A stretch of 64,000 bases of DNA, from the NCBI GenBank assembly GCA_038373885.1, contig JAWZYV010018278.1:496001-560000 (forward strand), written 5' to 3'. The notes under the pieces are model-generated. The model did not search any database and was not told the origin of the DNA. It saw nothing but the letters and a program-made list of their open reading frames with translations. Positions within the stretch are counted from its first letter, which is position 1. Each line of letters opens with the position of its first letter. The position numbers were made by a program, and so were the translations under genes. This document shows, piece after piece, positions 1 to 11,682 of this stretch. This DNA is from Cheiracanthium punctorium (Eukaryota > Arthropoda > Arachnida > Araneae > Cheiracanthiidae).

Positions 1-890
1 CCGTGATTCATTTTCGACTATAGTTTACATTGGTTTCAAAAACTGAATACACTGATGGGTAGTTTAAGTAATAAATGAAATATTGAGACTTAATAAAAGA
101 TTTATATTTAAATTTCAGTAAAGATATGAATTAAGTTTGAAGGAGGAGAAGGTGTATCAAGGTAGCTCTGTAAATATCTATGAAAATGGCTATTTTCATG
201 ATTTTTTTTCAAGTTTCCCACTCATGATAGAAATGCAACTTCTATTTAAAAAAATCAAGTCAATTTTTAACTTTATCTGCTAATTTTTTCAAATCAATAC
301 TGATAAAGTTTCATTCTTGAATAAATTTTTAATTTGATGTTCCCAGTTAGGAACATTGGACTGTAAAAGTTTAAAAGAATCAAGTAACAACAAAAAAATT
401 GAGAATGTCCACTCATAAGACGTATTAACATTATTATAACAACCAGACCTAAAGAACATTCAGCGAGAGCTAAAGAACATTCAGTAAAAATCTTAAAAAT
501 GCAATATTTTTAAAGGTCTTTTGAAATGAAAGATGAATCAGAATAATTTGTCATGCAATTTCTGTGCTTCTCAAAGTGTTTTCTTAAACTTACTCAGTAT
601 ATACCTATTGGCTTGTCCGAGAGTAGAGCTTGTATAGTAACATTGTGTATCGCACTAAACTAAGTTTGTTTTTGAAATTTGTATAGAACTTTATCATGAA
701 AAGTCTTAAATTCTCTCATAACGAAATATTTAATATAATGGGCACCGTTAATAACATTTTTCAAGAGACAGTAACTAAAAACTTTAAAAAAAAAAAAAAA
801 AATAACATGAAGGAAAAATCAGGAAAAATCAACATGCCTTGAGCGAGGTCACTTTTAAGGGGTTCTAACGCGCATTCACGTTATATTTCG
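1..890. other. AT-rich stretch, nothing recognised
   Basis: No open frame of note and no repeat that I can match elsewhere in the window. It contains a short A run near 785-802 and ordinary AT-rich sequence. Confidence 0.6.
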
Positions 891-892
891 AG

Positions 893-1008
893 AAAACCGC
901 CCAAAAATGTAGGCCGTCAGATCGACACCCGCGAGTAGACAAGAACCTTGGTTCTTTACGCTTCATGCATCTACCATATTGACTGTGCTATCCACTCGCC
1001 CATATGGC
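893..1008 (-). repeat. tRNA-like SINE head, candidate
   Basis: On the minus strand, reading from about 1005, the sequence TGGGCGAGTGGATAGCAC resembles a pol III A box. About 60-70 bases further on, GGTGTCGATCTGAC (complement of 916-929) resembles a B box. The segment is more GC-rich than its surroundings. No good cloverleaf can be drawn, so a degenerate tRNA-derived SINE head fits better than a tRNA gene. It could be chance. Confidence 0.3.
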
Positions 1009-1010
1009 AG

Positions 1011-1920
1011 GACCGTTACAGAATAAAACCTGCCTTAAGTAAACCCTTAACTAAGCATAAACTTATTATTTAAGAAAATATTTCTTGGTCCAGTGAACAC
1101 TTAGTCTATTTCTATATAATTTTTATTCAACGGAAAATGAAGTAAACAGAAAGTCTTAAACAAAAGTATGTCTTTCTATTTAAGACAAGTTTTATCGTAT
1201 AACAATAAAACTTAATTTCATCTATACCCTATTTAATTTTCGATTAAAATTATTTTCAAATGAAATTTAGTGTAATATGTATAGGCAAATCCGAAAGGTT
1301 CAGTTAAATACTATTATGTACCTTCATAAACATGTATCAAAATCATAAAAACTCTTATCGTTATTTTAAAGTTTAAATCCTACTTTAATAGATACATGTA
1401 TCGACTAAACGTATATTTATTTAGCATTTTAGTCGATATATGTATCGACTTTGATAAATATATCTTTTCAATAACTTGCTTAAAAATAGACTACCTTGTA
1501 AATGATTACAGAAAGCATGCATGTAGGTTTTATGAATGATAAAATAATATTTATTTGACTTCGATGCTCTACTTGTGGTAAACGAAATCTCGTTTTGAAA
1601 TAGATTTGGATCTCCATACTCGAAGAAAAGAACGCGTAAATGCGTAAATAAGAGTTTTCTTCCGGAAGAAAACACATTCAACGGAAATCTCTTTTTTAAG
1701 TGAAACTGCTTCGATTTAACAATAGCCGTGCATGACCCCCAAACTTGACCCCTCCACATGCTGGGTGGATTTTCTGCCTCCTGTATAAGGGACCATCTAT
1801 AGGATTTTTGTTGCCCAAAAAGAGCTCTGAGAGGAATGGGAGATTCGGGAAGAAATCAGGGGGGCATAAAGGGGAAAGTAGTTTTTGACAGGTTGGCGGT
1901 TTGGCTGCGCGGAGAGTGAG
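1011..1920. other. AT-rich stretch, nothing recognised
   Basis: No repeat or gene is recognised here. Open frames on the minus strand around 1421-1759 show low-complexity composition and no familiar motif. Confidence 0.5.
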
Positions 1921-1924
1921 ACTA

Positions 1925-2085
1925 AGCCGGCGGTCATTCCTGCCAAACAATTTTTTCGTCAAATGTGCTCGTAAACTGTTGCCAATCGTATTCGAAACCA
2001 TCAGTAATTTCTTGTGTCCGGCATTTATCTTGGCGAAAAATCGCTCGTCTTGGTGGACCGCCGGGATAATACGTAAGTACCGAAT
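1925..2085. repeat. Small inverted-repeat element, shared with 56.6 kb
   Basis: The left end GCCGGCGGTCATTC near 1926 is matched in inverse orientation by the GGACCGCCGGG end near 2056-2066, so this looks like a short inverted-repeat element. The core 1941-2000, including TGCCAATCGTATTCG, recurs as its reverse complement at 56631-56700. The right flank CGGGATAATACGTAAGTACC recurs in direct orientation near 56702-56721. The open frames crossing it on both strands show no known domain. Confidence 0.5.
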
Positions 2086-2140
2086 CGTCTTTCCTCCTTC
2101 CCGGCTCATGAGCAGGGTTGCATCTGCTCTGTCTAACTAG

Positions 2141-3930
2141 CCCGACCCAAAGTATCGCCTTTGGCGTGAGTGATAAAGCACAGAAAAAAAAACTCTCCTC
2201 CTTCTACGGAGTTCCATCTAACGTCACCCAAAGTACACATGTATAGCTCCGAGTAAAGTTGAAAAGTCTGTTGTTAAGTGGGGAAGTGAAAATTGCAAAA
2301 TAGCTACGATAGCATTAAAAATCAAAGAACTGTTAAGGCATCAGGTAATTAATGTTCTTTTTGTTTCATAATACATATGTTTTCTTTTTCTTTTTTTAAA
2401 AAAAGAGAACTTAAAAGTTACTTAACTTTTCATGAAATCGAATTTGATAACTTAATTCTTTATCTATACTGACGGTACTTAGAAGCATCGTTAAATTAAA
2501 ATTGTTTAAAAAAAATCTATTCATTGTAACCATTCCTTTGAAAAATCACTATACCAAATACTTCATTTAATCAATACATCACGATTGCATGTTCTAGTAG
2601 AGTAGATTGTTTTAAATAGACAGCTTTTCGCTCACACTTTCTAATCATGACCAGCCCTAAACTCTCCAAAAAAAGATCATTAGGGAATTTTCAGACGTCT
2701 GTTTTATGATTAAAGGTTTAGATTTTCTAAAAGTGTGTCAGTCAAAGTATTACTTCTCTCCTTCAGATTTGTTGGATCTGTACTCTTTTGAAAAAGACTC
2801 GTTAACTGTTTATAAAACCAGTCATGAAGCATATAGATTATTAATATTTTCGTAATTTTCTTTTTTATTACATTAATCAGCATTTATCATTCATTGCCTA
2901 GCTATAACAAGAGAAAAAAAAATGGATTCAAGGTGATGTTCTTGGCAATTCTTATTTCAGTAGATAAAGGGTTAAATGGCAGTAATGGATTCTGATACTA
3001 TGGTATCTATTATGATACTATGGTATCTATTATGATGAAAGAATATGAAATTAGTTATTTATTTTAAGTTCTAATAAGTAAATTTGACATCATGTTTATG
3101 TCAAGAATTTAAAACAGCATCAAAAACGCAACCAGGGTAACGCGCTTTACTGAAAATTTGCGTCGCAAGTGCTTTATCTTACCACAACCATGGTAGATGT
3201 AAAAGTACACGGAACGTTGAATGGTTCATGTAGATATTTCTATATCTATACTTATGATATCAACAATATTTTTAGACTATTTTATTACATAAATCTTTTC
3301 TAGTGTTCTGCAAAATTACTGCGATTATGCATATGCATCCTTCACGCTTTACGAATTAAGACAAAACAGTTTTCCTCATCAAACAACATGACGTTATTTT
3401 AGAGCTTGAAGACAAAATGTATTCTGTAGAAATAAATCATTTTGAAATTGAATAGATTAGTTTGTAAAACGCTTTTCACGTTCTTTTTGATCGCAAGTAA
3501 CGCTGACATAGTTTTTATATTATCATTTGCTAGTTGCGCTATATATATATCACATCACATTAGTATTTATAAAGTTTGTCACGTGTCAAACAACTGTGCA
3601 TTTTTTCGGAGACTGCAACGATGAAATTAATTTCATTGATATGAGTAAAAAAAAAGAAAAATTTATTTGTTTCCTTTTGTACGAAAAATGATTATGCACT
3701 AGTTTAATATACAGGAACATTAAGTTTGGAGAATATCAGGTTTCTACTCTTTCCCTCATCTCTAGTGATGCCCAACTACCAATTTTAAAACGCTTTTTTA
3801 TGAAATAAACCATGTATTCATTACTTCCATTTCAGAACTTTTCAACAAGGTTGAAAAGTGTTTGTCTGTCTGCCCATCCGTTCTCTAACTCCCGTAAATA
3901 TGCATAGATTTACTACTAAATTTATATATA
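2141..3930. other. AT-rich stretch, no gene seen
   Basis: Ordinary AT-rich sequence. The one local feature is a two-unit tandem of a 20-base motif (GATACTATGGTATCTATTAT) at about 2994-3036. Confidence 0.5.
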
Positions 3931-4716
3931 TTACTAGCTGCTTACCCGTTCTCCGCACGGTAGGAGACGAATAATATTTCCCTTACACATATAATGCGAA
4001 TTAAACCCAGGGATAGGTGTCTCTAATAGAGAAAAATTGCTTGAATTCTGACGAAAAGCTCACGCTATGAGTGGAAATTTGAGATGATTGCAACTTGACG
4101 ACACAAAAACCACCTCAGTGTCACTGGCGATAAAAAAAAGAATGAACTTTACGGTATGCAGACGAAACATTTCACTTTCGAAATGCCTAAAGTTTCATTG
4201 CTTCAGTTTATACTGATAATTCTACTTTCTAGTAAACTAATCGGAAATAAGATATGTAGTCCAGTCATTTGGTAGTTTTACCTGGAAAGTTTTCCGGGAG
4301 TTTTGAAAATTGGCAATTTTATAGATTTCGATGTGCTCTTTCCGATTTTTAACTTTGCCCCCTCGTATCTTTGCCGCTCGCGCCGCCATATTCGAAAAAT
4401 GACGCCTAAAAGCAGTTTTTTTGACAGTATGTCCTTTCCGACTCATTTCACAAAAAAACAATTACAAAAAAAGAAACTACGGAAAATTTCCTACAATTTA
4501 TGTAATTATCTTTTTTTCGTAAAATCAATAGTTTTGGCGTACGAGCGCCGCAAAGTCTATTTCAGAATGCGTTTTGGCAGAAAAACTCATTTCCAAACCA
4601 CCTTGTGAGGTAGAGTAATCGGCGCGGTTTTTATTTATTTTTTATTTTTTAATTTAATTTTTTTATTGTGATATCCCCAGTAGGCCTAATCCACCTGCTT
4701 TTAACTAGTCCAAAAT

Positions 4717-4975
4717 TTAGCACATTCTCCTTCGCTTCGCTGTTCTTGATGGAACAGGTGTTGCGAGTTCATTGTCCCTAGTTAGTACCGATCGAAAAGT
4801 CACAGCCCGAAATTTCTTCCACATCAGCCACGATGGGATTATCAGTTTCATCACAATCCCCGTCGTTCTCGATTTCATCTTACGTTTGCTCGAAAGTAGT
4901 CTCCGATTCTTCCTCTTCATCGCTATCTTATAATGGAACTTGCGAATTATCACAGGTACCATTGCAATTCGTGCA
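4717..4975 (-). pseudogene. Mirror copy of the Cys-rich protein end
   Basis: Reverse complement of the arm that carries 5605-5880 on the other side. It retains the Cys-Asn-Gly-Thr-Cys region, the acidic stretch and the basic RTAKRRRMC-like end, but the acidic part is frame-broken. It is downstream of, and in the same orientation as, the 4985-5449 fragment, so these two are probably the decayed remains of one gene with an internal deletion. Confidence 0.5.
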
Positions 4976-4984
4976 CCATATACT

Positions 4985-5449
4985 TTAGGACTTTAGGAAT
5001 ACCATTCCTAAAGTCCACTTGGAAAGCACGCTTTTCTCGACCCCACGTCCATGAGTAAGGCTGCCAAGACATTTCATCGTTCTCATCAGCGATTGCTCAA
5101 TTGTCATTTCTGACCACGTATCACACAAAAATTTTTCGGAATTTCTAATTGTAAAGTATCCTTTAGTTGTGAAAAGTTCGTATTCTTCAGCTGTCATTCT
5201 TTCTTTCAAATCAAGCATATCTTTAAAATAAAAATGGCCAGATTTTGCATATAAGAAGTGACCACTGACATGAAAATAAGGCGTCTTTTTTTGGACAGTA
5301 TCAATATGTAAATTCCTGTCGCCCATTCTTTCCGTGTAACCATTTCTTACAAGTGTAACCATTCGGAAATACTGCACCCATAATTTCGCCGTACCGCCAC
5401 GTTGTTCCAACTTAACCAGTTCACTGGTATGGGAATGAACAAAATGCAT
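4985..5449 (-). pseudogene. Fragment of an uncharacterised transposon protein
   Basis: An open frame of about 154 residues. It contains LWVQYFRMVTLVRNG, then HIDTVQKKTPYFHVSGH, then KGYFTIRNSEKFLCDTW and LTHGRGVEKSVLSKW. I recognise this pattern from large, poorly characterised mobile-element proteins found repeatedly in arthropod and cnidarian genomes, whose C-terminus is a Cys-rich block like that at 5524-5640. That family link is from memory, not a search. The N-terminal part is missing and the frame ends soon after VLSKW, so most of the protein has been deleted. It lies between the two arms of the foldback element. Confidence 0.55.
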
Positions 5450-5523
5450 AGCAATGGGGGTGGAAAAGAAATAAGGACGGGCTAATTCCTGTCACCACAC
5501 TCGAGCCCCCAGCTCCGGAAAGC

Positions 5524-5862
5524 TTGTTGAAACTTATTTCTTGCAAATGCAGAAAGAGACGTCAGAAAGCCAGTGGATGCAGAAAGGCTGGGTTAAAGTG
5601 CTCCGTTATATGCACGAATTGTAATAGTACCTGTGATAACTCACAAGTTCCATTACAAGATAGCGATGAAAAGGAAGAATCGGAGACAATTTTTGAGCAA
5701 TTGTATGATGAAATTGAGAAGGAAGAGAATTGCGATGAAACTAATTCCATCGCAGCTGGTGTGGAAGAAATTTCGGCCTGTGTCATTTCGATCCGTACTA
5801 GGGACAATAAACTCGCAATACCTGGTCCATCAAGAACCGCGAAGCGAAGGAGAATGCGCTAA
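5524..5862 (+). CDS. Cys-rich C-terminal fragment of transposon protein
   Basis: A 112-residue frame. Residues 5-40 hold repeated cysteines in the pattern SCKCRKRRQKASGCRKAGLKC followed by CTNCNSTC, reminiscent of CXC-type metal-binding tails. An acidic stretch (DEKEESETIFEQLYDEIEKEE) and a basic end (RTAKRRRMR) follow. It lies in the right arm of the foldback element. A degenerate mirror copy runs on the minus strand at 4717-4975 in the left arm. The methionine at 5524 is probably internal to the ancestral protein. Whether the fragment is translated is unknown. Confidence 0.5.
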   Translation: MLKLISCKCRKRRQKASGCRKAGLKCSVICTNCNSTCDNSQVPLQDSDEKEESETIFEQLYDEIEKEENCDETNSIAAGVEEISACVISIRTRDNKLAIPGPSRTAKRRRMR

Positions 5863-8061
5863 ATTTTGGATTAGTTAAATGCACGTGGAGAAGGCCTACT
5901 GCGGATACCACAATAAAAAATAAATTAAATTAAAAAATAAAAATAAAATAAAAATGCGCCGCTTACTCTACCTCACAAGATTGTGTGGAAAGGAGTTTTT
6001 TGGCCAAAACGCATTCTGAACTACACTTTGCGGCATTCGTACGCCAAAACTATTGATTTTACGAAAAAAATGGTAATTACATAAATTGTAGGAAATTTTC
6101 CCTGGTTTCTTTTTCTTTAATTGTTTTTTTCGTGAAATGAGTCGGAAAGGATATATTGGCAAAAAACTGCTTTTAGGCGCCATTTTTCGAATATGGCGGC
6201 GCGAGCGACAAAGATATGAGGGGGCAAAATTAAAATTCGGAAAGAGCACATCGAAATCTATAAAATTGCCCATTTTCAAAACTCCCGGAAAACTTTCCAG
6301 ATAACCCCCCCCCCTTTTTTTTAACCAAATGATTGGACTAATGGGGCTTTAGCAAAGTACTCAGCATTTTTTAGGCACCCCAAAAATGACTTCAGTTTAA
6401 AAAAAACGAAAATTGCAGGTTCGAGTAATTGACGTGGTGACTTATTTGTTTCACTTAATTGTTAAATTTAAGAACTTAAGTGGCAACAGTGAATTCCGTT
6501 ACTACAGAAACTGTACCAATGTAAAAAATAGAATATTAGATGAATTAGTTATTTATGTTTACTTTGCTAGAACTGCTATATTGGCGTAATTAGCGCCGCA
6601 AGTCGACGGCAAATATAGCCAAAATGAATCGCAAATTAAACTTGAAAATAAAGGCAATAATCTATAAGCAATACTCACTAACATTTCTAGGCTTAAAAAA
6701 CATTCTTATTCATCTTCAAAACCATTCATATTTAGATACAGAATTCCTATTTTATTCACCCTGTTTGGCGGGATTAAAAAAATTATCTAGGAGTACGGTC
6801 GTAAAATCGGCTCATCACAATCGTGGCATGGAATTAGCACTACAAACGTAGAAGAACACTCTATTATTATTGAATTATTATTACAGAATTACCCTACATT
6901 TGAACATTTGTCGCCAACTTTGCTAAGAACGGTACTAAAGTACATTTTAATGTCTAAAACAAACACTGTATTAAACAGTATATTGGTAGCATCATTCTAA
7001 CAGTTTCCAGTAAAAGAAACTTCCGTTCTGCTGCTTTAACAAATAAGAATCAATTATTTACAACATGCATAGTACTTCGATTTCCAAAGTGCTAACATGC
7101 ATCATTTTGCGAGATTTTTTTTCAAGGAATCATTCGAAGCATTGATTTAAACGAACCAAAATGGGAAATAGTTATCTATCACTTATATGGATCGATTGCG
7201 AAAGCAAAACAGGCATCTATTTGAAAAGGAGCAGTATTTTAAATTATTAACTATGTGTTAATGTGTTTTATTCATCGTCAACTACGATGTACAAAATGCG
7301 AGAATTGCGACCTTAAATTTGGCGGAATTCCCCTAACTTAAATTAATTTACTTAATTTGTTAAAAATTTTGAAGATAAATAAAATTAAAATTGCCTTAAT
7401 AACTGCATTGTTTCAGCATGGAAAATTAAAATTTAATGCCTAAATGTATCCTAATAAAACGCACACTTGTTCTTAAATATTCTATTACCTTAGGCTCTCG
7501 GTAAATAGCCTAAAACTCTGCAACTGCAAGAACTTGCTTTCTCAAAATCGGCATATTAGCTATTTTATTTTTCGCCAAACTGAAATATCGTATTATTTAG
7601 TCTCAGAATTTTTCGAATCCTTATTATTTGGCGTATAAAACATTTCATTCCTGCTCTGATTTGACATGCACGCGATATTTTAGTTAAAAAAAATAACCTT
7701 ACGAATATAAACTAACAGAAAAAGAATCACTATTCTTTTATTTTTACTTCAAGAATCTAAATCATTTTATTCGGCAAAATCGACACACATGGCAACCATA
7801 AAGCTTATTTTTCACTTTTTGACTGCAGGGGTTACAATTGCGGAATTACGGAAAGCAAAAATTAGCGTTTTTGACAGGTTTTTCTTATCAATATCTCCTA
7901 AACTAATTCGGATTTCGAAATTTAAATTAGCGGAAGTCCTTCCTCGAAATTTTCCGAATCCGTGGACACTTCGATCGAAACTCAAATCCCCGCCGTTTCG
8001 GAGGAGATGATGCTACACACAGACGCACAGATAGATGCGCACAGATTTTAATAGTATAGAC

Positions 8062-8272
8062 CAGGGTTTCTTAACCTATGGGTCGCGACCCAAGTTTGGG
8101 TCGCGAGGGCTTTCCAGATCGGTCGCTGAGTTTTCATGGAGACAATTCTTCTCATTTTAATGTGTTTTTAACCCGTAACAAAACTTTTATGTGTCTTTAA
8201 CTTTAACAGAAAATTAGAAATCAGTTAAAAACGTAAAATAAAGCCTAAAACAGTTCTTCGATATATGATATA
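8062..8272 (+). mobile_element. hAT-type terminus, truncated
   Basis: Begins CAGGGTTTCTTAACCTATGG followed by GTCGCGACCC. This CAGGG..TTCTNAACCTNTGGGTCGCGACCC style of end is typical of a widespread hAT group. It sits directly against the 3' end of family B copy 1. No matching right end is seen, and the element appears cut by the mariner-like element that begins at about 8273. Confidence 0.5.
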
Positions 8273-9680
8273 CCGGGTGATCCAAAAGTCGGGACAAACT
8301 TAAAAATTAATAATTCGAAAATGAATCAAGATAAAAAGATACGGTTTGCATCAAAGGGATGGAAAAGAAACCGGGTTTTGTGTGGCAACGAAACGAAAAT
8401 AGTTCTGCTGGCGAACAGCAGATGGCGCTATAGTGTTTTATTTCACCAAAAGATAATTTACAAATGAAAAAATGTTGACAACTTATGAGTCAGCTTAATT
8501 ACAGTTAATTGGTACTACAGTAAATTTTCAATGTGCTGCCCATCATTCAGAAATACAGTTGTGAGACGAGTCACCACACCGTTCACAGCATTTAGAAGCA
8601 TTTCTTGCGTTACGGCAGACACATTTTGGCGGATGGCATGTTTCAGTGCTGCTAGTGATGCCGGTTGGTCGCGGTACACTTTTGACTTCAAGAATTCCCA
8701 CAGCCAAAAGTCACAGGGTGTAAGATTGGGAGATCTTGGAGGTCATTATTGGTTAAAGCAGCGACTGATAATGCGATCCTCCCCAAATGTTGAGCGTAGC
8801 AGATGTTGCACAGGCAGAGCAATATGAGGTGATGCTCATCTTACATAAAGATGACTGCTTGAAGTGCCTGTCGCTCTTGCAGTTCAGGAATAATGTTGTT
8901 CTGTAACAGTGCTGCGTATCGTTGACCAGTGACAGAAACTGTTTTGAAACCCTTCTGTGTGACTTTCTCGAAAAAAATGGACCAATTATGAAATCAGCAG
9001 TGAAGCCACACCAGACTGTCACTTTAGGCTGTTGCAAGGGTACCTCAACAAATGCATGTGGATTTTCTGTGGTCCACACTCGACAATTGTAGATGTTAAC
9101 AGCGCCAGAAAGTGTGAAATGCGCCTCATCTCTCCAAAGCACAGTGTGAAGCCAGTCGTGCTGCTCTTCCATTTTATTGAATACCCAACTGGCAAAATCT
9201 CGACGAGAGTCGAAGTCAGGAGGTTTCAGTTCTTGGTTATGTTGCAACTTATAGGGATACCATTTCAGAGTTATTCGCAGTGCTCTCCACACTCTTCCGT
9301 ACGACACTCCTGTCTGCCTCGAAATTTCTCGGGCACTGCTCTCCCCATGCGCAGAAATCGCCGACATGGATTGCACCGTCTGCTCCACTCTCGTGACAAC
9401 AGCAGCGGCTGTTGAGGGACGACCACTTCTTTCACGTGACGCGAAAGATCCGGTAGATTCAAATTTCTTCATAGTTTCGATCAATGCAGAAGGCGTTATT
9501 GGTCCTTTTCTGCCTCGCATGCCCTTCATGTAGCGATATGCTCGCAATGCCGCTGTGGCACTTTCCGCATTCTTATAATAAAGTTTGACTAAGAGGGCTT
9601 TCTGAACTATGGACAGCATTTCCATGCGTATAAGCTTCGACTACCATTACCTGCTCCAGTTGCTCCCTTTTATATCGCTT
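8273..9680 (-). mobile_element. Tc1/mariner-superfamily element, degraded
   Basis: The 3' end (left on the plus strand) reads GGGTGATCCAAAAGTCGGGA after a TA. The transposase relic runs leftwards from 9625. The right border is about 9680, where the sequence becomes alignable with the family A 5' region at 11277 (GTAGATGTG..AGAGAAAAAT). A mirror-image terminal repeat is not evident at that border, so the element is probably truncated there. Confidence 0.65.
8530..9625 (-). pseudogene. Mariner-type transposase relic, frameshifted
   Basis: Residues 1-120 hold helix-turn-helix DNA-binding regions, including the linker SGRPSTAA and the second-helix segment ESSAREISRQTGVSYGRVWR. The catalytic core begins at about residue 120 with LKWYPYKLQHNQEL. 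The first catalytic Asp is in WRDEAHF (about D166), followed by NCRVWTTENPHAF and VTVWCGF, both typical of this transposase group. After about residue 220 the frame shifts. Homology then continues in other frames: a TGQRYAALLQ segment, a disrupted second-Asp motif, and PRSPNLTPCDFWLWEFLKSK with the third Asp. I count about 42 residues between second and third Asp through the breaks, which would suggest a DD41D-like group (tentative). Confidence 0.75.
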
Positions 9681-9682
9681 AG

Positions 9683-11165
9683 CCTGTAGATGTGTAATCA
9701 AAAGAGAAAAATAGAAAAAGTCGACAAATCAAACGTGGCGGAACGGCAAATGTGCAATTTTTCGCCATAGAAATAACATTGTGGTTTATTAAATACATCT
9801 GGAAATCATAAAAGCTTTCTTTATTTTGGCGCTTTATCGCTTATTTCCTTAAATTTTTAGCACCAGAGTGCTATTAATTTCAACCTTGCTTTTTGTGTAG
9901 ACACGATTTTGGTACAATTTTCGCGTCGAGTCACTTTTGAAATGTGTTTGCCAGATAACGTGGAGAGGGGGGGGCGTTAATAAACTGTTGAAAGTAGCAC
10001 AAGGTTTGCAATTTTTGATAATTGATCGCTAAATTTGGCGCCAAAACGCACAATTTATTATAAATATATTTCGAGTATAGTTAGAAAACGCCTGGCGAAT
10101 ATTGTAAAATAGTTTTAGTAGGCGATTTTAATATAGATTTTAATTCCGAAGAAGTGTTTTATAGAACAGAGAAGACAAATACGGTACACTGATAGATTAT
10201 GATACACTTTCCAAATGGTATTTATAAAGGTGAAGTATGGTTTGAGTATGTCTGGCGAAAATTGTTAGACAGTTTTGGTAGGCGATTTCAATGTAGATTT
10301 CTATTCCGAAGAAGTGTTTTATGGAACAAGAAAGGAAAACACGGTATACTCATGGATTATGATGCCTATTCCAAACAGTATTTAAAATGTCTACGGGAAT
10401 ATGCCATCAGAAGATCCTAAAATAGTTTCAGTAGTTGATTTTAAGATAGATTTCGATTCCAAAGATGTGTTTTACGGTACAAGAAAGAGTTGATTCCTAT
10501 TTTAACGCCCCCGCTCTCGGAAACCTAAAAAATCCCGCACTTTGGCGAGCTTTGCAGTCATGGGTCTCTAGGACATATGGGCAAGTTTGAACTATATGAA
10601 AACTAAAGTGAACAAATTAGCGATAAACGCACCTGTTAAGGAATTTGAAGACACTTAATTATTAAAAGTACATTAATTGGCAACCCAAAATAAATAAAAT
10701 TGTAACGGAATGCTTTACTTACTGTTGTGCTAAATCGCCATTTTAATTCTGCATTACGATTGCCACATAAATATAAAAAATCGTCGTAGTACCTCCATAT
10801 GTTTAATGATCGCCACCTTGGCGATAGTCGGGGCGTTAAAGTAGGAATCAACCCAGAAAGAGAAACACGGCACACTCATGGATTCTGATGGACATTCGAA
10901 ACAATATTTAAGACGGTGAAGTATAGTTGTAATATACTTTGCAACGATTGTAAAATAGTTTAAATAAGCAATTTTAAGATAGATTTCGATTCCAAAGATG
11001 GGTTTTATGAAACAAGGAAGAAAAATACGGCACAGTCATGAATAATGATACACTCTCCAAGTTAATGGAATAAGGAAGAAAAATAGGGACGACGCATAAA
11101 CCATGATACGCTTTTAATATATAGCACTTTGGTGCGTATTTAAAATCTGAAAGTGTTTCAGATTT
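9683..11165 (+). repeat. Family A Helitron-like repeat, copy A1
   Basis: Aligns with 11277-13175 (A2) and 56860-58620 (A3). From about 10085 it consists of ~165-nt tandem units. Each has TTTTAGTAGGCGATTTTAA, then GTGTTTTATGGAACAAG, then a GATTATGATGC segment. One frame of the first unit reads VGDFNIDFNSEEVFY, the GDFN motif of exo-endonuclease-phosphatase domains found in Helentron-type Helitrons and LINEs. The units are not open end to end. The copy is interrupted by a MITE at 10489-10854. Confidence 0.7.
10489..10854. mobile_element. 366-bp MITE in A1
   Basis: Ends GTTGATTCCTATTTTAACGC and, complemented, GGGTTGATTCCTACTTTAAC. The flanks carry AGAAAGA on both sides (10482-10488 and 10855-10861), a probable target duplication. 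A second copy sits at the equivalent place in A3 (57532-57909), so the insertion preceded the copying of this family A subtype. No coding. Confidence 0.75.
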
Positions 11166-11682
11166 TTTATATATTTTTTCTATATATTAATTTGAAACAT
11201 GTTTTTCCGGTATCCACTAAATTGAAAGAACAGCTATGTGTAAAAATTTGGTTAAGAGGTCTAAAAAAAGGTTTTGGTCCGTAGATGTGCCATCTAAAGA
11301 GAAAAATGTTGAAAGTCGAAGGGATCAGACGTAGCGGAACTTCAAATGTGCAATTTTTCGCCATACAAATAACATTGTGGTTTATTAAATACATTTTGCT
11401 GTCATAAAAAGCCTTCTTTATTTTAGCGCTTTATCGCTTATTAGCACTAGGGTGCTATTTCGTTCACGCCCAGACTTTGTCTACTCTATTCTGTCGATAT
11501 GATTAGTAGACAGGTTTTGTAGAGATGAACTGTCACAGTGGAAATCTTTTTAAATGTGTTTGGCACATAACGCGGAAGGGGGGGGGAGAATAAGTCTGGC
11601 AAGGTTTTGATAATTGATCGCCAAGTTTGCGGCAAAAAAAAAAAAAAAAAAAAAATATTCAGCCTTCAGCTGAAATTAGTTT

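Larger units (their letters stand above)
4257..6340. mobile_element. Foldback element with ~720-bp inverted arms
   Basis: The arms are about 4257-4975 and 5605-6340, reverse complements of each other with modest divergence. The outer ends read TAGTCCAGTCATTTGGT on the left and, complemented, TAGTCCAATCATTTGGT on the right. The trinucleotide ATG directly flanks both ends, a possible 3-bp target duplication, though that could be chance. Each arm contains the C-terminal coding end of the same Cys-rich/acidic protein. The centre carries an antisense fragment of what appears to be the same gene. Some arm positions are low complexity, for example C9 T9 near 6303-6322. Superfamily not assigned. Confidence 0.8.
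3934..8060 (+). repeat. Family B interspersed element, copy 1, interrupted
   Basis: Starts with CTAGCTGCTTACCCGTTC and ends with AGATTTTAATAGTATAGA. Both termini are shared with the copies at 14126-17202 and 17203-19809. The 5' part (3934-4230) and 3' part (about 6420-8060) align along their length with those copies; for example, the GTGGCAACA..ATTCCGTT..CTAC segment near 6480 recurs near 15750 and 18705. A foldback element (4257-6340) separates the two parts. No coding capacity is visible. The CTAGCTG..CCCG start and (T)ATAGA tail recall widespread arthropod non-autonomous repeats, but I cannot assign a class with confidence. Confidence 0.75.

Noticed and set aside
1696..2109. 137-residue minus-strand frame
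   Set aside because: Spans a short inverted-repeat element whose other copy does not keep the frame; no domain seen.
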